Assembly: GCA_030598065.1 (NCBI GenBank)
Contig: JAUVQR010000074.1
Location: 1 to 6,959, forward strand
Source of the DNA: Planctomycetota bacterium
GTDB lineage: Bacteria > Planctomycetota > Brocadiia > Brocadiales > Bathyanammoxibiaceae
Reading direction: 5' to 3'
Length of the DNA stretch: 6,959 bases
The notes under the pieces were generated by a model that was given only the letters and a program-made list of their open reading frames with translations, was not told where the DNA came from and ran no database searches. Shown in pieces: positions 1 through 5,859 of this stretch (positions are counted from its first letter, which is position 1; each line of letters begins with the position of its first letter). The position numbers were made by a program, and so were the translations under genes.

Positions 1-1
1 G

Positions 2-433
2 TCCAATATACTTCACGGTGAGGTAGTTATAACCACCGGCACCGAGGCGAGGAAGGACCTGATAATCGGCATCGGCTGCAAGGCGGACATCGCGTCGGAG
101 ACGGTCAAAGACGCCATACTGACAGCCCTAAAGATTTGTCACATGCCGCTTGAACGCGTAAGATTGGCGGCTACTATAGAGGAGAGGGCCGGCGTACCCG
201 GCATTGTAGCATGCGTTCGGGAACTGGAACTCCCGTTAAAGGTCATCTCAAAGGACGAGATCAGCACCTGCGGTAGGGAGTTCGGCAGGTCTGAGTTCGT
301 CAAGGAAAAGATAGGCGTCTGGGGCGTCTGTGAGCCTGCGGCGCTCCTGGCAGGGAGGAAGACGAGATTAATACTGAAAAAACAGAAGCATCGGGGAGTA
401 ACCGTAGCGATAGCGCAGGAAAACTTAATGTAG
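2..433 (+). CDS. cbiG: Cobalt-precorrin-5A hydrolase CbiG, C-terminal part (cut by left edge)
   Basis: CbiG opens the ring-contracted lactone of cobalt-precorrin-5A and releases the C20 fragment as acetaldehyde, a cytoplasmic step of anaerobic cobalamin synthesis. The frame is open from base 2, so the gene begins outside the window and only its last 143 codons are seen. They match the CbiG C-terminal domain: GIGCKADIASE early on, then LAATIEERAG, a Ser-x-x-Val-like segment (GRSEFVKEKIGVWGV), the CEPAALLAG motif, and the terminal LILKKQ...GVTVAIA strand that normally closes this family. Because that final strand is intact, this frame appears correct to near its end. It stops at TAG, followed directly by a second TAG. 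The 3' end overlaps the proposed cobJ start in another frame. Identification rests on remembered family motifs and on the neighbours; an isolated C-terminal domain of a fused CbiG-CobJ protein is the alternative. Confidence 0.85.
   Translation, partial: SNILHGEVVITTGTEARKDLIIGIGCKADIASETVKDAILTALKICHMPLERVRLAATIEERAGVPGIVACVRELELPLKVISKDEISTCGREFGRSEFVKEKIGVWGVCEPAALLAGRKTRLILKKQKHRGVTVAIAQENLM
353..369 (+). promoter_or_regulatory. Ribosome binding site with proposed ATT start of cobJ
   Basis: GGGAGG at 353-358 is followed after eight bases by ATT at 367-369, in the cobJ frame. It is the only strong Shine-Dalgarno-like sequence upstream of the conserved CobJ domain that is correctly spaced to any near-cognate start in that frame. 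ATT starts are known from bacterial infC. The same bases encode Gly-Arg-Lys within CbiG, so the match could be chance. Confidence 0.4.
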
Positions 434-1146
434 TAGGTATCGGCCCCGGCTCAAGGGACAACATAACGCCAAGGGCGCTTGAGGCGCTAAGGGCCTCCGA
501 CGTCATCGCCGGCTACAAAACATACCTGAACCTTATAAAGGACGAGATAGCGGGTAAACCCGTGCTGAGTTCGGGGATGGGTGAGGAGAGGCAGAGATGC
601 ACGGCCGCGCTGGAAGAGGCCGCAAAGGGCAAGGTGGTCTCCATTGTCAGCAGCGGAGACCCCGGCGTGTACGGCATGGCGGGCCTTATACTGGAACTCG
701 CCGATAATATGGAACAGAAGGTCGAGGTTGAGATAATCCCCGGTGTACCCGCGTCCTGCGCCGCCTCCGCGCTGCTGGGGGCGCCGGTTATGCACGACCA
801 CGCCGTCATAAGCCTGAGCGACCTGCTCACCCCGTGGGAGCTTATAGAAAAAAGGATACGGCTGGCCGCAGAGGGCGACATGGTCACCATACTCTACAAC
901 CCGAAGAGCTCGCAGCGGACCTGGCAGATAGAGAAGACACAGCACCTCTTTATGGAAAAAAACCCGCCGGGATTGCCCGTCGGCATCGTTAAGGACGCGG
1001 ACAGGGAGGGGCAGCAGGTCATATTGACCACGCTGGCAGATATGCTGGACCACCCGATAGACATGACGACCATAATCATAATCGGCAACTCAACCACGTT
1101 CGTCTCCGGTAAGTTTATGGTAACGAGACGGGGCTATAAGCTGTGA
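367..1146 (+). CDS. cobJ: Precorrin-3B / cobalt-factor III C17-methyltransferase (CobJ/CbiH), unusual start
   Basis: This SAM-dependent methyltransferase methylates C17 of the tetrapyrrole and drives ring contraction, just before the CbiG step. Family motifs run the full length: VVGIGPGS near the N-terminus, VIAGYKTY, SSGMGEER, the SAM-binding GDPGVYGMA (residues 97-105 from the start used here), EIIPGVPAS, HDHAVISLSDLLTPW, ILYNPKS, GIVKDADREGQ and IIIIGNSTTF. The start is uncertain. The conserved domain begins at GKLNVVGIG (base 418), but the frame has no ATG, GTG or TTG between the stop at 331-333 and the GTG at 562, which would delete the first beta-strand. I place the start at ATT 367-369 because GGGAGG lies eight bases upstream (353-358). 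This gives 259 residues with a non-conserved Ser/Asn-rich leader. The alternative is a CbiG-CobJ fusion with a one-base frameshift near 419-424. The stop overlaps the next gene (GTGA). Confidence 0.85.
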   Translation: MNTEKTEASGSNRSDSAGKLNVVGIGPGSRDNITPRALEALRASDVIAGYKTYLNLIKDEIAGKPVLSSGMGEERQRCTAALEEAAKGKVVSIVSSGDPGVYGMAGLILELADNMEQKVEVEIIPGVPASCAASALLGAPVMHDHAVISLSDLLTPWELIEKRIRLAAEGDMVTILYNPKSSQRTWQIEKTQHLFMEKNPPGLPVGIVKDADREGQQVILTTLADMLDHPIDMTTIIIIGNSTTFVSGKFMVTRRGYKL

Positions 1147-1907
1147 TACTGGTCATGTCCGGCACAGCCGACGGCAGGGAGATTGTCCGCCAGCTGGACC
1201 GGGCGGGGGTCAGCGTCCGGACCACGGTGGCCACGTCATACGGCCAGGAGGTCTTTGAGGATATGGGGCTCGGCCACCTGTGCGTAAGGGCAAAGCTGAG
1301 CGGCGACGGGCTGCCTAATTTTATAGAAGAAAACGGCGTTGACACCGTCATAGACGCCACCCACCCCTACGCAGCAAACGCCTCGCGTATCGCAATGGAA
1401 GCCTGTAAGATAAAAACCATCAGGTACATCAGGTTCCAGAGAGAGGGTACGCCGCTGCCGCAGTCACCGCTCATCCATCAGGTAGACGACGTCGACCAGG
1501 CCGTCGAGACCGCCGGGCGTCTGGGAAAGAGGATACTGCTGACCACCGGCTTCAAGAGCGCCGAGGATTTCTCCCGGCTGTTGAAGGGCGGCGACGGCCA
1601 TGAGATAATCGTCCGCATCCTCCCCATGCCGGAGCACATAAGCCGCTGTATCGAGATGGGCATTTCTCAGAAGAACATAATCGCCGCCCAGGGCCCGTTC
1701 TCAAAAGAATTCAATATAGTAAACATACGGGATTTTGACATACACGTGGTGGTCACAAAGGACGGCGGCAAGGAGGCAAAGACACAGGAGAAGGTAGACG
1801 CCTGCCTTGAGACACAGACGCCGCTGGTAGTCATACAACGCCCAATTTTGGACTACCCTTTTACATGCTCATCCATGGAAGAGTTGCGGAGCACGCTGGA
1901 TTTGTGA
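1143..1907 (+). CDS. cobK: Precorrin-6A / cobalt-precorrin-6A reductase (CobK/CbiJ)
   Basis: CobK/CbiJ reduces the precorrin-6A macrocycle with a nicotinamide cofactor, giving precorrin-6B or its cobalt form. The 254-residue product has the usual family length. Motifs in order: N-terminal GTADGR (residues 7-12), where the family has GT-x-[DE]-x-R for nucleotide binding; VATSYG (29-34); DATHPYA (71-77); a central LLTTGFKS; RILPMPEH; AAQGPFS; and VVVTKDGG followed by a C-terminal PLVVIQRP. The usual family form near the end is TKDSG, so the Gly in TKDGG is a small deviation. The GTG start at 1143 overlaps the cobJ stop by four bases (GTGA), typical of translational coupling, and no later start would keep the N-terminal motif. 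The gene ends the visible cobalamin operon. Function is assigned by motif recognition and operon context, and I consider it secure. Confidence 0.9.
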   Translation: MILVMSGTADGREIVRQLDRAGVSVRTTVATSYGQEVFEDMGLGHLCVRAKLSGDGLPNFIEENGVDTVIDATHPYAANASRIAMEACKIKTIRYIRFQREGTPLPQSPLIHQVDDVDQAVETAGRLGKRILLTTGFKSAEDFSRLLKGGDGHEIIVRILPMPEHISRCIEMGISQKNIIAAQGPFSKEFNIVNIRDFDIHVVVTKDGGKEAKTQEKVDACLETQTPLVVIQRPILDYPFTCSSMEELRSTLDL

Positions 1908-1935
1908 GCTTGCTTCGATGCTTGTAATCCTGGTG

Positions 1936-1950
1936 GAATGACCGTCATTC
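1936..1950 (+). promoter_or_regulatory. Perfect 7-bp dyad, possible operator
   Basis: GAATGAC-C-GTCATTC is a perfect inverted repeat around one central base, 29 bases past the cobK stop and 150 bases before the next gene. A one-base loop cannot form a useful RNA hairpin, so a dimeric DNA-binding protein is the more natural reading. Related ATGAC half-sites recur at 2046 and 2061. No regulator gene is visible here, so the role is inferred. Confidence 0.3.
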
Positions 1951-2100
1951 GTATGGAGACTCTAAACAAACGTATTGGTAATATTTGCGCTTATGATATT
2001 GCAATTTCACGGAAATGCCGGATAATGCCTGAACTGGCCCGTGAGATGACCGCCCCGGCCATGACGGATTGAGACAAAACATCAAAAAAGAGACGACGAT

Positions 2101-3039
2101 TTGCGCAAACCAACCGTAGCCCAGATTAAAAGTGCCCTGGAGAACTCCGCGTGCCTGTTGGGGCAGAGGTCCAGCACGGTAATCGAGAATAACGGGTTTC
2201 AGGTCACACCCAACCGGCAGTACCATGAAAAAGACACGGGTGTGTCAAGAGAAATAGACATCCACGCAACAAAGGCCGCCGAGCTGAGTGAAGACAACAG
2301 CGGCGACACGTACGAGACCGTTCTGCTGATCAAGTGCGAAAACAATACAACGCCGGTTGTTTTCTTCACCCATGAACGCCCCTCTGCCGCCAAAACCGCT
2401 AAATACGTTGAGTTGGCCGGACATCCTACGAATGTCTACGAAAACCCCCACAAGAACGCAACCGTGCCTATAGAACAGTACTTGCATATCAAAGATTTTC
2501 ACCACAATCACAAGGCAAAGTGGACGGCGCGGCAGTTCTGCGAGTTGAAGCCGGGTGGCGGCGGTAGGGGCGGCGCCGGCAAACTGGACCTGTGCGCCTC
2601 TCACGACATCTCCCACGACTCAATCGAGGACGTTCTGAGCGCCACAAACCATTTCTCGTCCGAGCTGAAAAACCGTGACATGTTAAACAAGGTCGCGAAG
2701 GACCATGTCCGCCTCGGAATGATTTATCCGGTGTTGTTATTCGCGGGCCCGATATTTGAGTGCCGCATCAGGGGCAAGAAACACAACATCTTCGAGCGGG
2801 CGCATCTGACGCTGCAGAAGACGGTCCAGACCGGGCCACTGAAGGGGACGTATAACGTAGACATCGTCCACGAGGACTATCTCTCCAAATTCCTGAAGCT
2901 TGTCAACAAAGAAAATGACACCATCGCCGACCTGCTGACCCGGAACTGTGACCTACTTAAGGTCAGCTCAGAGAAGGAGTTTGAGGCGCTGGAGGCAAAG
3001 AGCAAGCTGCCGACCACCTACGCCGTTAAATGGACGTAG
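2101..3039 (+). CDS. Uncharacterised protein resembling PD-(D/E)XK (restriction-endonuclease-like) fold proteins
   Basis: A 312-residue protein with no signal peptide or clear membrane segment, so probably cytoplasmic. I do not recognise a named family. Residues 20-90 resemble the core of PD-(D/E)XK nuclease-fold proteins: a helix with Glu29, the stretch GFQVTPNRQY, REIDIHA with Asp53 on the expected second strand, then VLLIKCENN (residues 74-82) on the expected third strand, followed by PVVFF. In the standard core that strand carries (D/E)xK; here the order is Lys78-Cys-Glu80, so catalysis is uncertain. A Gly-rich loop (GGGGRGGAG, about 152-160) splits the protein. The C-terminal half has YPVLLFAGPIFEC and NVDIVHEDYLSKFLK. 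The TTG start at 2101 follows only a weak purine stretch (AAAAGAGA), but in-frame stops at 2047 and 2062 limit any extension. It stands alone between the cobalamin operon and a terminator-like hairpin. It is real by length and composition; its function is unknown. Confidence 0.75.
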   Translation: MRKPTVAQIKSALENSACLLGQRSSTVIENNGFQVTPNRQYHEKDTGVSREIDIHATKAAELSEDNSGDTYETVLLIKCENNTTPVVFFTHERPSAAKTAKYVELAGHPTNVYENPHKNATVPIEQYLHIKDFHHNHKAKWTARQFCELKPGGGGRGGAGKLDLCASHDISHDSIEDVLSATNHFSSELKNRDMLNKVAKDHVRLGMIYPVLLFAGPIFECRIRGKKHNIFERAHLTLQKTVQTGPLKGTYNVDIVHEDYLSKFLKLVNKENDTIADLLTRNCDLLKVSSEKEFEALEAKSKLPTTYAVKWT

Positions 3040-3044
3040 TCCGT

Positions 3045-3082
3045 CTCGCTTGATGCTGCGAGCTTCTAACCGGTCTTTTTTT
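3045..3082 (+). terminator. Possible intrinsic terminator after the nuclease-like gene
   Basis: Five bases past the stop codon, CTCGC (3045-3049) and GCGAG (3058-3062) can form a 5-bp GC-rich stem with an 8-base loop. A run of seven T residues lies at 3076-3082. The T-run is 13 bases beyond the stem rather than adjacent, so this is an imperfect terminator. The promoter just downstream supports a transcription boundary. Confidence 0.4.
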
Positions 3083-3110
3083 AGGGCTGACTTCCACCGC
3101 CAACCTTTTC

Positions 3111-3139
3111 TTGACCTAACACCCCACCCGTGCTAGAAT
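3111..3139 (+). promoter_or_regulatory. Near-consensus sigma-70 promoter for the FmdE-like/TPR genes
   Basis: TTGACC (3111-3116) and TAGAAT (3134-3139) are separated by exactly 17 bases. Each differs from the consensus hexamers TTGACA and TATAAT by one base. It follows the terminator-like hairpin and faces the FmdE-like gene. Transcription would start near 3146, leaving a leader of about 140 bases before the ATG at 3287. Confidence 0.65.
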
Positions 3140-3273
3140 GACATATTCTGGCGACCTGCTTGGATTTGCGTCTTTGAAGTGAAAGGGTTTTTGCTGATGC
3201 CGATGCTGACGCAGCAGAGAGTAACGACGTTCTTACTAATTCTTATCGTAATAATAACTTATAAGTTGTACCT

Positions 3274-3289
3274 GGGAGGAGTTTTTATG
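3274..3289 (+). promoter_or_regulatory. Strong ribosome binding site deciding the FmdE-like start
   Basis: GGGAGGAG at 3274-3281 is followed after five T residues by ATG at 3287-3289. It is the strongest Shine-Dalgarno sequence in this leader. ATG 3197 also has AAAGGG at 3182-3187, nine bases upstream, so a second, longer product is possible. Confidence 0.7.
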
Positions 3290-3934
3290 GCCGTTGAAAG
3301 CACTAAGTTTAACAAAGAGTTTTTTAGTCAGATAGAACCCATAAAGCTGGAAGATCCCCTTGCCGTGGTGCTGGGGGCGATAGATAAAGGTGAACCGCTG
3401 GTCTATACGTATGGTGACGCGATAAAGATGGCAGGCCACTCATGCCCCGCCATATCCGGCACGTACAAGATGACGCAGCTCGCGCTCAAGAAGCTTTATC
3501 CGGACAAGACCCCGGTAAGGGGTGAGATAACGGTCAAGTTTAAGGGTGGTGTCGAGGACAAGGTCAACGGCCCGGTATCCCAGGTAATCAGCATGATTAC
3601 CGGCGCCGCCCCGGAGAGCGGTTTTGGGGGTCTCGGCGGCGGAAGGTATAACAGAAAGAACCTGCTTTCCTTCGACCCGAATAACGCGCCGCCGGACGAC
3701 TGTATCTGCTCGGTCACTTTCGCGCGGTCCGACACCGGGAAGAAGATAGAGATAACGTACTCAAACTACATGCTGGGCGGGAACCCGAAGATGGGGCAGC
3801 TCATGCCCAAGGCCGTCAGCGGGCAGGCCACAGACGCCGAGCTGAATGAGTTTGGTGTGCTCTGGCACGATAGAATAAAGACCATCCTCCTCGACCCCCC
3901 GGAGGGTATGTTCGTGATAAAGGAACTTGATTAA
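3287..3934 (+). CDS. FmdE-family (formylmethanofuran dehydrogenase subunit E-like) protein
   Basis: A 215-residue protein. The stretch AGHSCPAISGTYKM, with His51 and Cys53, followed by ALKKLYPDKTPVRGEI, resembles the GHxCP metal-binding motif of the FmdE family (Pfam PF02663). That family is common in anaerobes, but its biochemical role outside methanogens is unclear. Further features are a Gly-rich loop (GFGGLGGG, 112-119), a Cys139-x-Cys141 pair that could add metal ligands, and a C-terminal WHDRIKTILLDP segment. The ATG at 3287 is chosen because GGGAGGAG (3274-3281) lies five bases upstream. The frame stays open back to GTG 3179 and ATG 3197, and the longer form would add a hydrophobic segment (VTTFLLILIVIITY), possibly a membrane anchor or signal. 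A promoter at 3111-3139 serves it, and the TPR gene follows 56 bases later, probably in the same transcript. The family call is from memory of the motif. Confidence 0.7.
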   Translation: MAVESTKFNKEFFSQIEPIKLEDPLAVVLGAIDKGEPLVYTYGDAIKMAGHSCPAISGTYKMTQLALKKLYPDKTPVRGEITVKFKGGVEDKVNGPVSQVISMITGAAPESGFGGLGGGRYNRKNLLSFDPNNAPPDDCICSVTFARSDTGKKIEITYSNYMLGGNPKMGQLMPKAVSGQATDAELNEFGVLWHDRIKTILLDPPEGMFVIKELD

Positions 3935-3990
3935 CCGGATGACACGGGCCATTGGGGGGACACACAGTTGAAGAAATGTGAGATGAGCCG

Positions 3991-5040
3991 ATGAAGCTGA
4001 AGGCCAGAGATTTTTCCGTGTTGTTCGCTGTTGGCGTCTGCTTGTTTTTATGTGTAGCCCGGCCGTGCTACGCGGAGGTCGGCGCTCAGGAGAATTTCCG
4101 TGTGGGGCTTGAACTACTGAATGACGGCAAGCCCGACGAGGCAATCACACAGTTTCAACTTGCAATCAAGAAGGACCCTTCCAAGGCTGAATTCTACAGC
4201 CGGCTGGCCGAGACCTATACCCAGAAGCATATGTGGGAAGAGGCCGTTGATGCGTACAAAAAGAGCATCAAACTGGACCCGAAGAACGCCCAGCTCCACA
4301 ACAATCTCGGCGTTCTTTACGACGCCTACTCGATGCTGAACGAAGCGGTAACTCAGTATAAGAAAGCCATCGCCATAGACCCGGCACACGTGGATGCGTA
4401 CAACAATCTCGCCGTTACATACCTGAGGGGCGGACGGCACGAAAAGGCTAAAGAAACGCTTCAAAAGGCGCTGGAACTGGACCCTAACCACGTGCAGGCG
4501 CATTACAATATGGGCGTCACCTATACAAGGCTCAGGTTTAGGAAAAAGGCCATCGAGGAATACAGGAAGACGATTGAATTGGATCCCAAATACCCGGAGG
4601 CGTACAACAACACCGGCATCCTGCTTGAAGCCCTGGGAAAGCCGGACGAGGCTGCCGAGCAGTGGAAAAAGGCCATCGAGGTGGCTCCGGAACACGTAGA
4701 TGGTTACTACAACCTGGGGGCGTATTATTTTAACAGGGAGATGTATGACAAGGTGTTACCCCTCTGGCAGAAACTTGTGGAGTTGTCGCCAGACGACCCG
4801 TGGGCACATTGGAGACTGGCTGCAGCGTACGGCAGGTCGGGAGACCGTAAAAAGGCGGAGGAAGAGCGCGACATATGTAACGCACTGCTGGGCAAAGCGC
4901 AGGAGGCTGAAAAAGCGGCTGAAGAAGCGGCTGAAAAAGCGGCTGAGGAAGCGGCTGGGAAAGCATCTGTAGAGACGAAAGAGGACACCGCCCAAGAAGC
5001 AACCGAGAAGGAGGCTACAAAGACCTCCAAAGGCAAATAA
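3991..5040 (+). CDS. Exported TPR-repeat protein with Ala/Glu/Lys-rich tail
   Basis: A 349-residue protein. The N-terminus is a classical Sec signal peptide: positive MKLKAR, hydrophobic core to about residue 23, and a likely cleavage after CYA (residue 28). There is no convincing lipobox, so a soluble periplasmic or surface location is likely. Residues 35-303 form eight consecutive TPR units of about 34 residues, with the usual W/Y-N-L-G...Y...A...A-x-x-L-x-P pattern and inter-repeat DP turns (for example IKLDPKN, LELDPNH). TPR arrays make a superhelical scaffold that binds partner proteins. The tail (304-349) is a charged, probably helical Ala/Glu/Lys segment encoded partly by a 12-base tandem repeat. 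The ATG at 3991 is chosen because it begins the signal peptide, although its ribosome binding site is weak (GAGATGAG). The gene lies 56 bases after the FmdE-like gene with no terminator between, so co-transcription is likely. Its partner is unknown. Confidence 0.88.
   Translation: MKLKARDFSVLFAVGVCLFLCVARPCYAEVGAQENFRVGLELLNDGKPDEAITQFQLAIKKDPSKAEFYSRLAETYTQKHMWEEAVDAYKKSIKLDPKNAQLHNNLGVLYDAYSMLNEAVTQYKKAIAIDPAHVDAYNNLAVTYLRGGRHEKAKETLQKALELDPNHVQAHYNMGVTYTRLRFRKKAIEEYRKTIELDPKYPEAYNNTGILLEALGKPDEAAEQWKKAIEVAPEHVDGYYNLGAYYFNREMYDKVLPLWQKLVELSPDDPWAHWRLAAAYGRSGDRKKAEEERDICNALLGKAQEAEKAAEEAAEKAAEEAAGKASVETKEDTAQEATEKEATKTSKGK
4906..4965 (+). repeat. 12-base tandem repeat in the tail of the TPR gene (five units)
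   Basis: Five head-to-tail copies of a 12-base unit close to GCTGAAAAAGCG begin at 4906, 4918, 4930, 4942 and 4954, the last degenerate. They encode an alternating Ala/Glu/Lys pattern with a four-residue period. Because the unit is a multiple of three, gain or loss of copies keeps the frame. Confidence 0.85.
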
Positions 5041-5168
5041 CGGAGGGGGCCCAATCTGTTGTGCCGTTCTCCTTGAGGAACCACACCCGCCACCCAGCCA
5101 CCGCAGACAATCACGGCACTTCTCTCCCCCTACGCAGCGAGAAGGACTACGATGAAGAGGACCAGGAC

Positions 5169-5675
5169 ATGACGAAAATCACGGTTAAACAGGGAGATAT
5201 CACAAAAGATGACGTTGACGCCATAGTAAACGCCGCCAACAAGAGCTTACTCGGCGGTGGGGGTGTTGACGGCGCGATACACCGGGCTGCCGGACCGGAA
5301 CTCCTTGAGGAGTGCAGGACGCTTAAAGGCTGTAAGACAGGAGAGGCGAAGATAACCAAGGGCCATCGCCTGCCGGCCAAACATGTTATACATACCGCAG
5401 GCCCAATTTACGGCCGCTCCGGGGGACAAGACGCAGAGCTACTGGCCGATTGCTACAGGAACAGCCTTCTCCTGGCCAAGAAACACAATCTTAAGACTAT
5501 AGCCTTCCCCTCCATCTCCACGGGCGTTTACGGCTACCCTAAAGAAGAGGCGGCAGAGGTCGTTCGCAAGACCGTCAACGACTTCATCTCCAAAGACGAC
5601 TGCCTGGACGAGATCCGTTTTATACTGTTCTCTGACAGTGACCTGAAGCTGTATGAGAAAGTGTTTGGCAAATAA
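5169..5675 (+). CDS. Macrodomain ADP-ribose hydrolase, YmdB/MacroD type
   Basis: A 168-residue single macrodomain, the normal size for this group, with close motif agreement to E. coli YmdB. The enzymes deacetylate O-acetyl-ADP-ribose and remove mono-ADP-ribose from acidic residues of proteins in the cytoplasm. Visible motifs are GDIT (Asp10, adenine contact), VNAAN (Asn21 and Asn24), GGGGVDGAIHRAAGP (Asp34, the catalytic-loop residue in MacroD types), LPAKHVIHTAGP, and the phosphate-binding AFPSISTGVYGYP. All key residues are present, so it should be active. The ATG at 5169 sits eight bases after AAGAGG (5155-5160) and starts exactly at the domain. The frame is open back to GTG 5061, behind GGAGG at 5042-5046, but that would add 36 polar residues unlike the family. 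It follows the TPR gene by 128 bases. No ADP-ribosyltransferase is seen nearby. Confidence 0.9.
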   Translation: MTKITVKQGDITKDDVDAIVNAANKSLLGGGGVDGAIHRAAGPELLEECRTLKGCKTGEAKITKGHRLPAKHVIHTAGPIYGRSGGQDAELLADCYRNSLLLAKKHNLKTIAFPSISTGVYGYPKEEAAEVVRKTVNDFISKDDCLDEIRFILFSDSDLKLYEKVFGK

Positions 5676-5680
5676 CCGTG

Positions 5681-5711
5681 GTTGCGTATTATCCTTCGGG
5701 TGATATGCAGT
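5681..5711 (+). terminator. Long hairpin after the macrodomain gene, probable 3' end structure
   Basis: Bases 5681-5694 and 5698-5711 pair over 14 positions around a TTC loop. Five of the pairs are G-U, which makes the RNA stem better on the + strand than on the - strand. It starts five bases past the macrodomain stop codon. No T-run follows, so it is either an atypical or Rho-assisted terminator or a 3' stabilising hairpin. Confidence 0.45.
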
Positions 5712-5841
5712 ATATGAGAAGAACGTTATATATAGTTTAATCTTTTGCCGTTGCTTTGCTATTATTATTTATATGTCTCGTTATGTCCCCCAACGTTACT
5801 GGCAGAACCCTTATCCTCCCCCGTTGTTAGTTTTACATTTG

Positions 5842-5857
5842 CTATTCAGTCGAATAG
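5842..5857 (-). terminator. Small hairpin after the MORN-repeat gene
   Basis: CTATTC and GAATAG form a perfect 6-bp stem around four bases, two bases past the stop of the - strand repeat gene. It is A+T-rich and lacks a clear T-run on the - strand, so termination is only a possibility. Confidence 0.25.
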
Positions 5858-5859
5858 TC

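Noticed and set aside
487..1053. 188-residue open frame on the - strand opposite cobJ
   Set aside because: It is a shadow of the strongly supported cobJ frame, has no recognisable domain, and is explained by GC-rich codon bias.
1908..2100. Cobalamin riboswitch
   Set aside because: The gap lies downstream of the cobalamin genes and shows no B12-box-like sequence or multi-helix layout. Any riboswitch for the operon would be left of the window.
2245..2616. 123-residue open frame on the - strand opposite the nuclease-like gene
   Set aside because: Low-complexity Ala/Gly/Val shadow, with no ribosome binding site or domain I can support.
4114..4695. 193-residue open frame on the - strand opposite the TPR repeats
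   Set aside because: Its internal periodicity (LRVQF, RVFG-like blocks) is just the complement of the TPR repeat array; it has no independent motif.
4906..4965. CRISPR-like array
   Set aside because: The units are contiguous 12-base coding repeats without spacers; they belong to the tail of the TPR protein.
5061..5168. Upstream GTG start for the macrodomain gene behind GGAGG at 5042-5046
   Set aside because: The spacing of 14 bases is long, and the 36 added residues are polar and unlike the family. The ATG at 5169 has its own ribosome binding site and starts at the domain.
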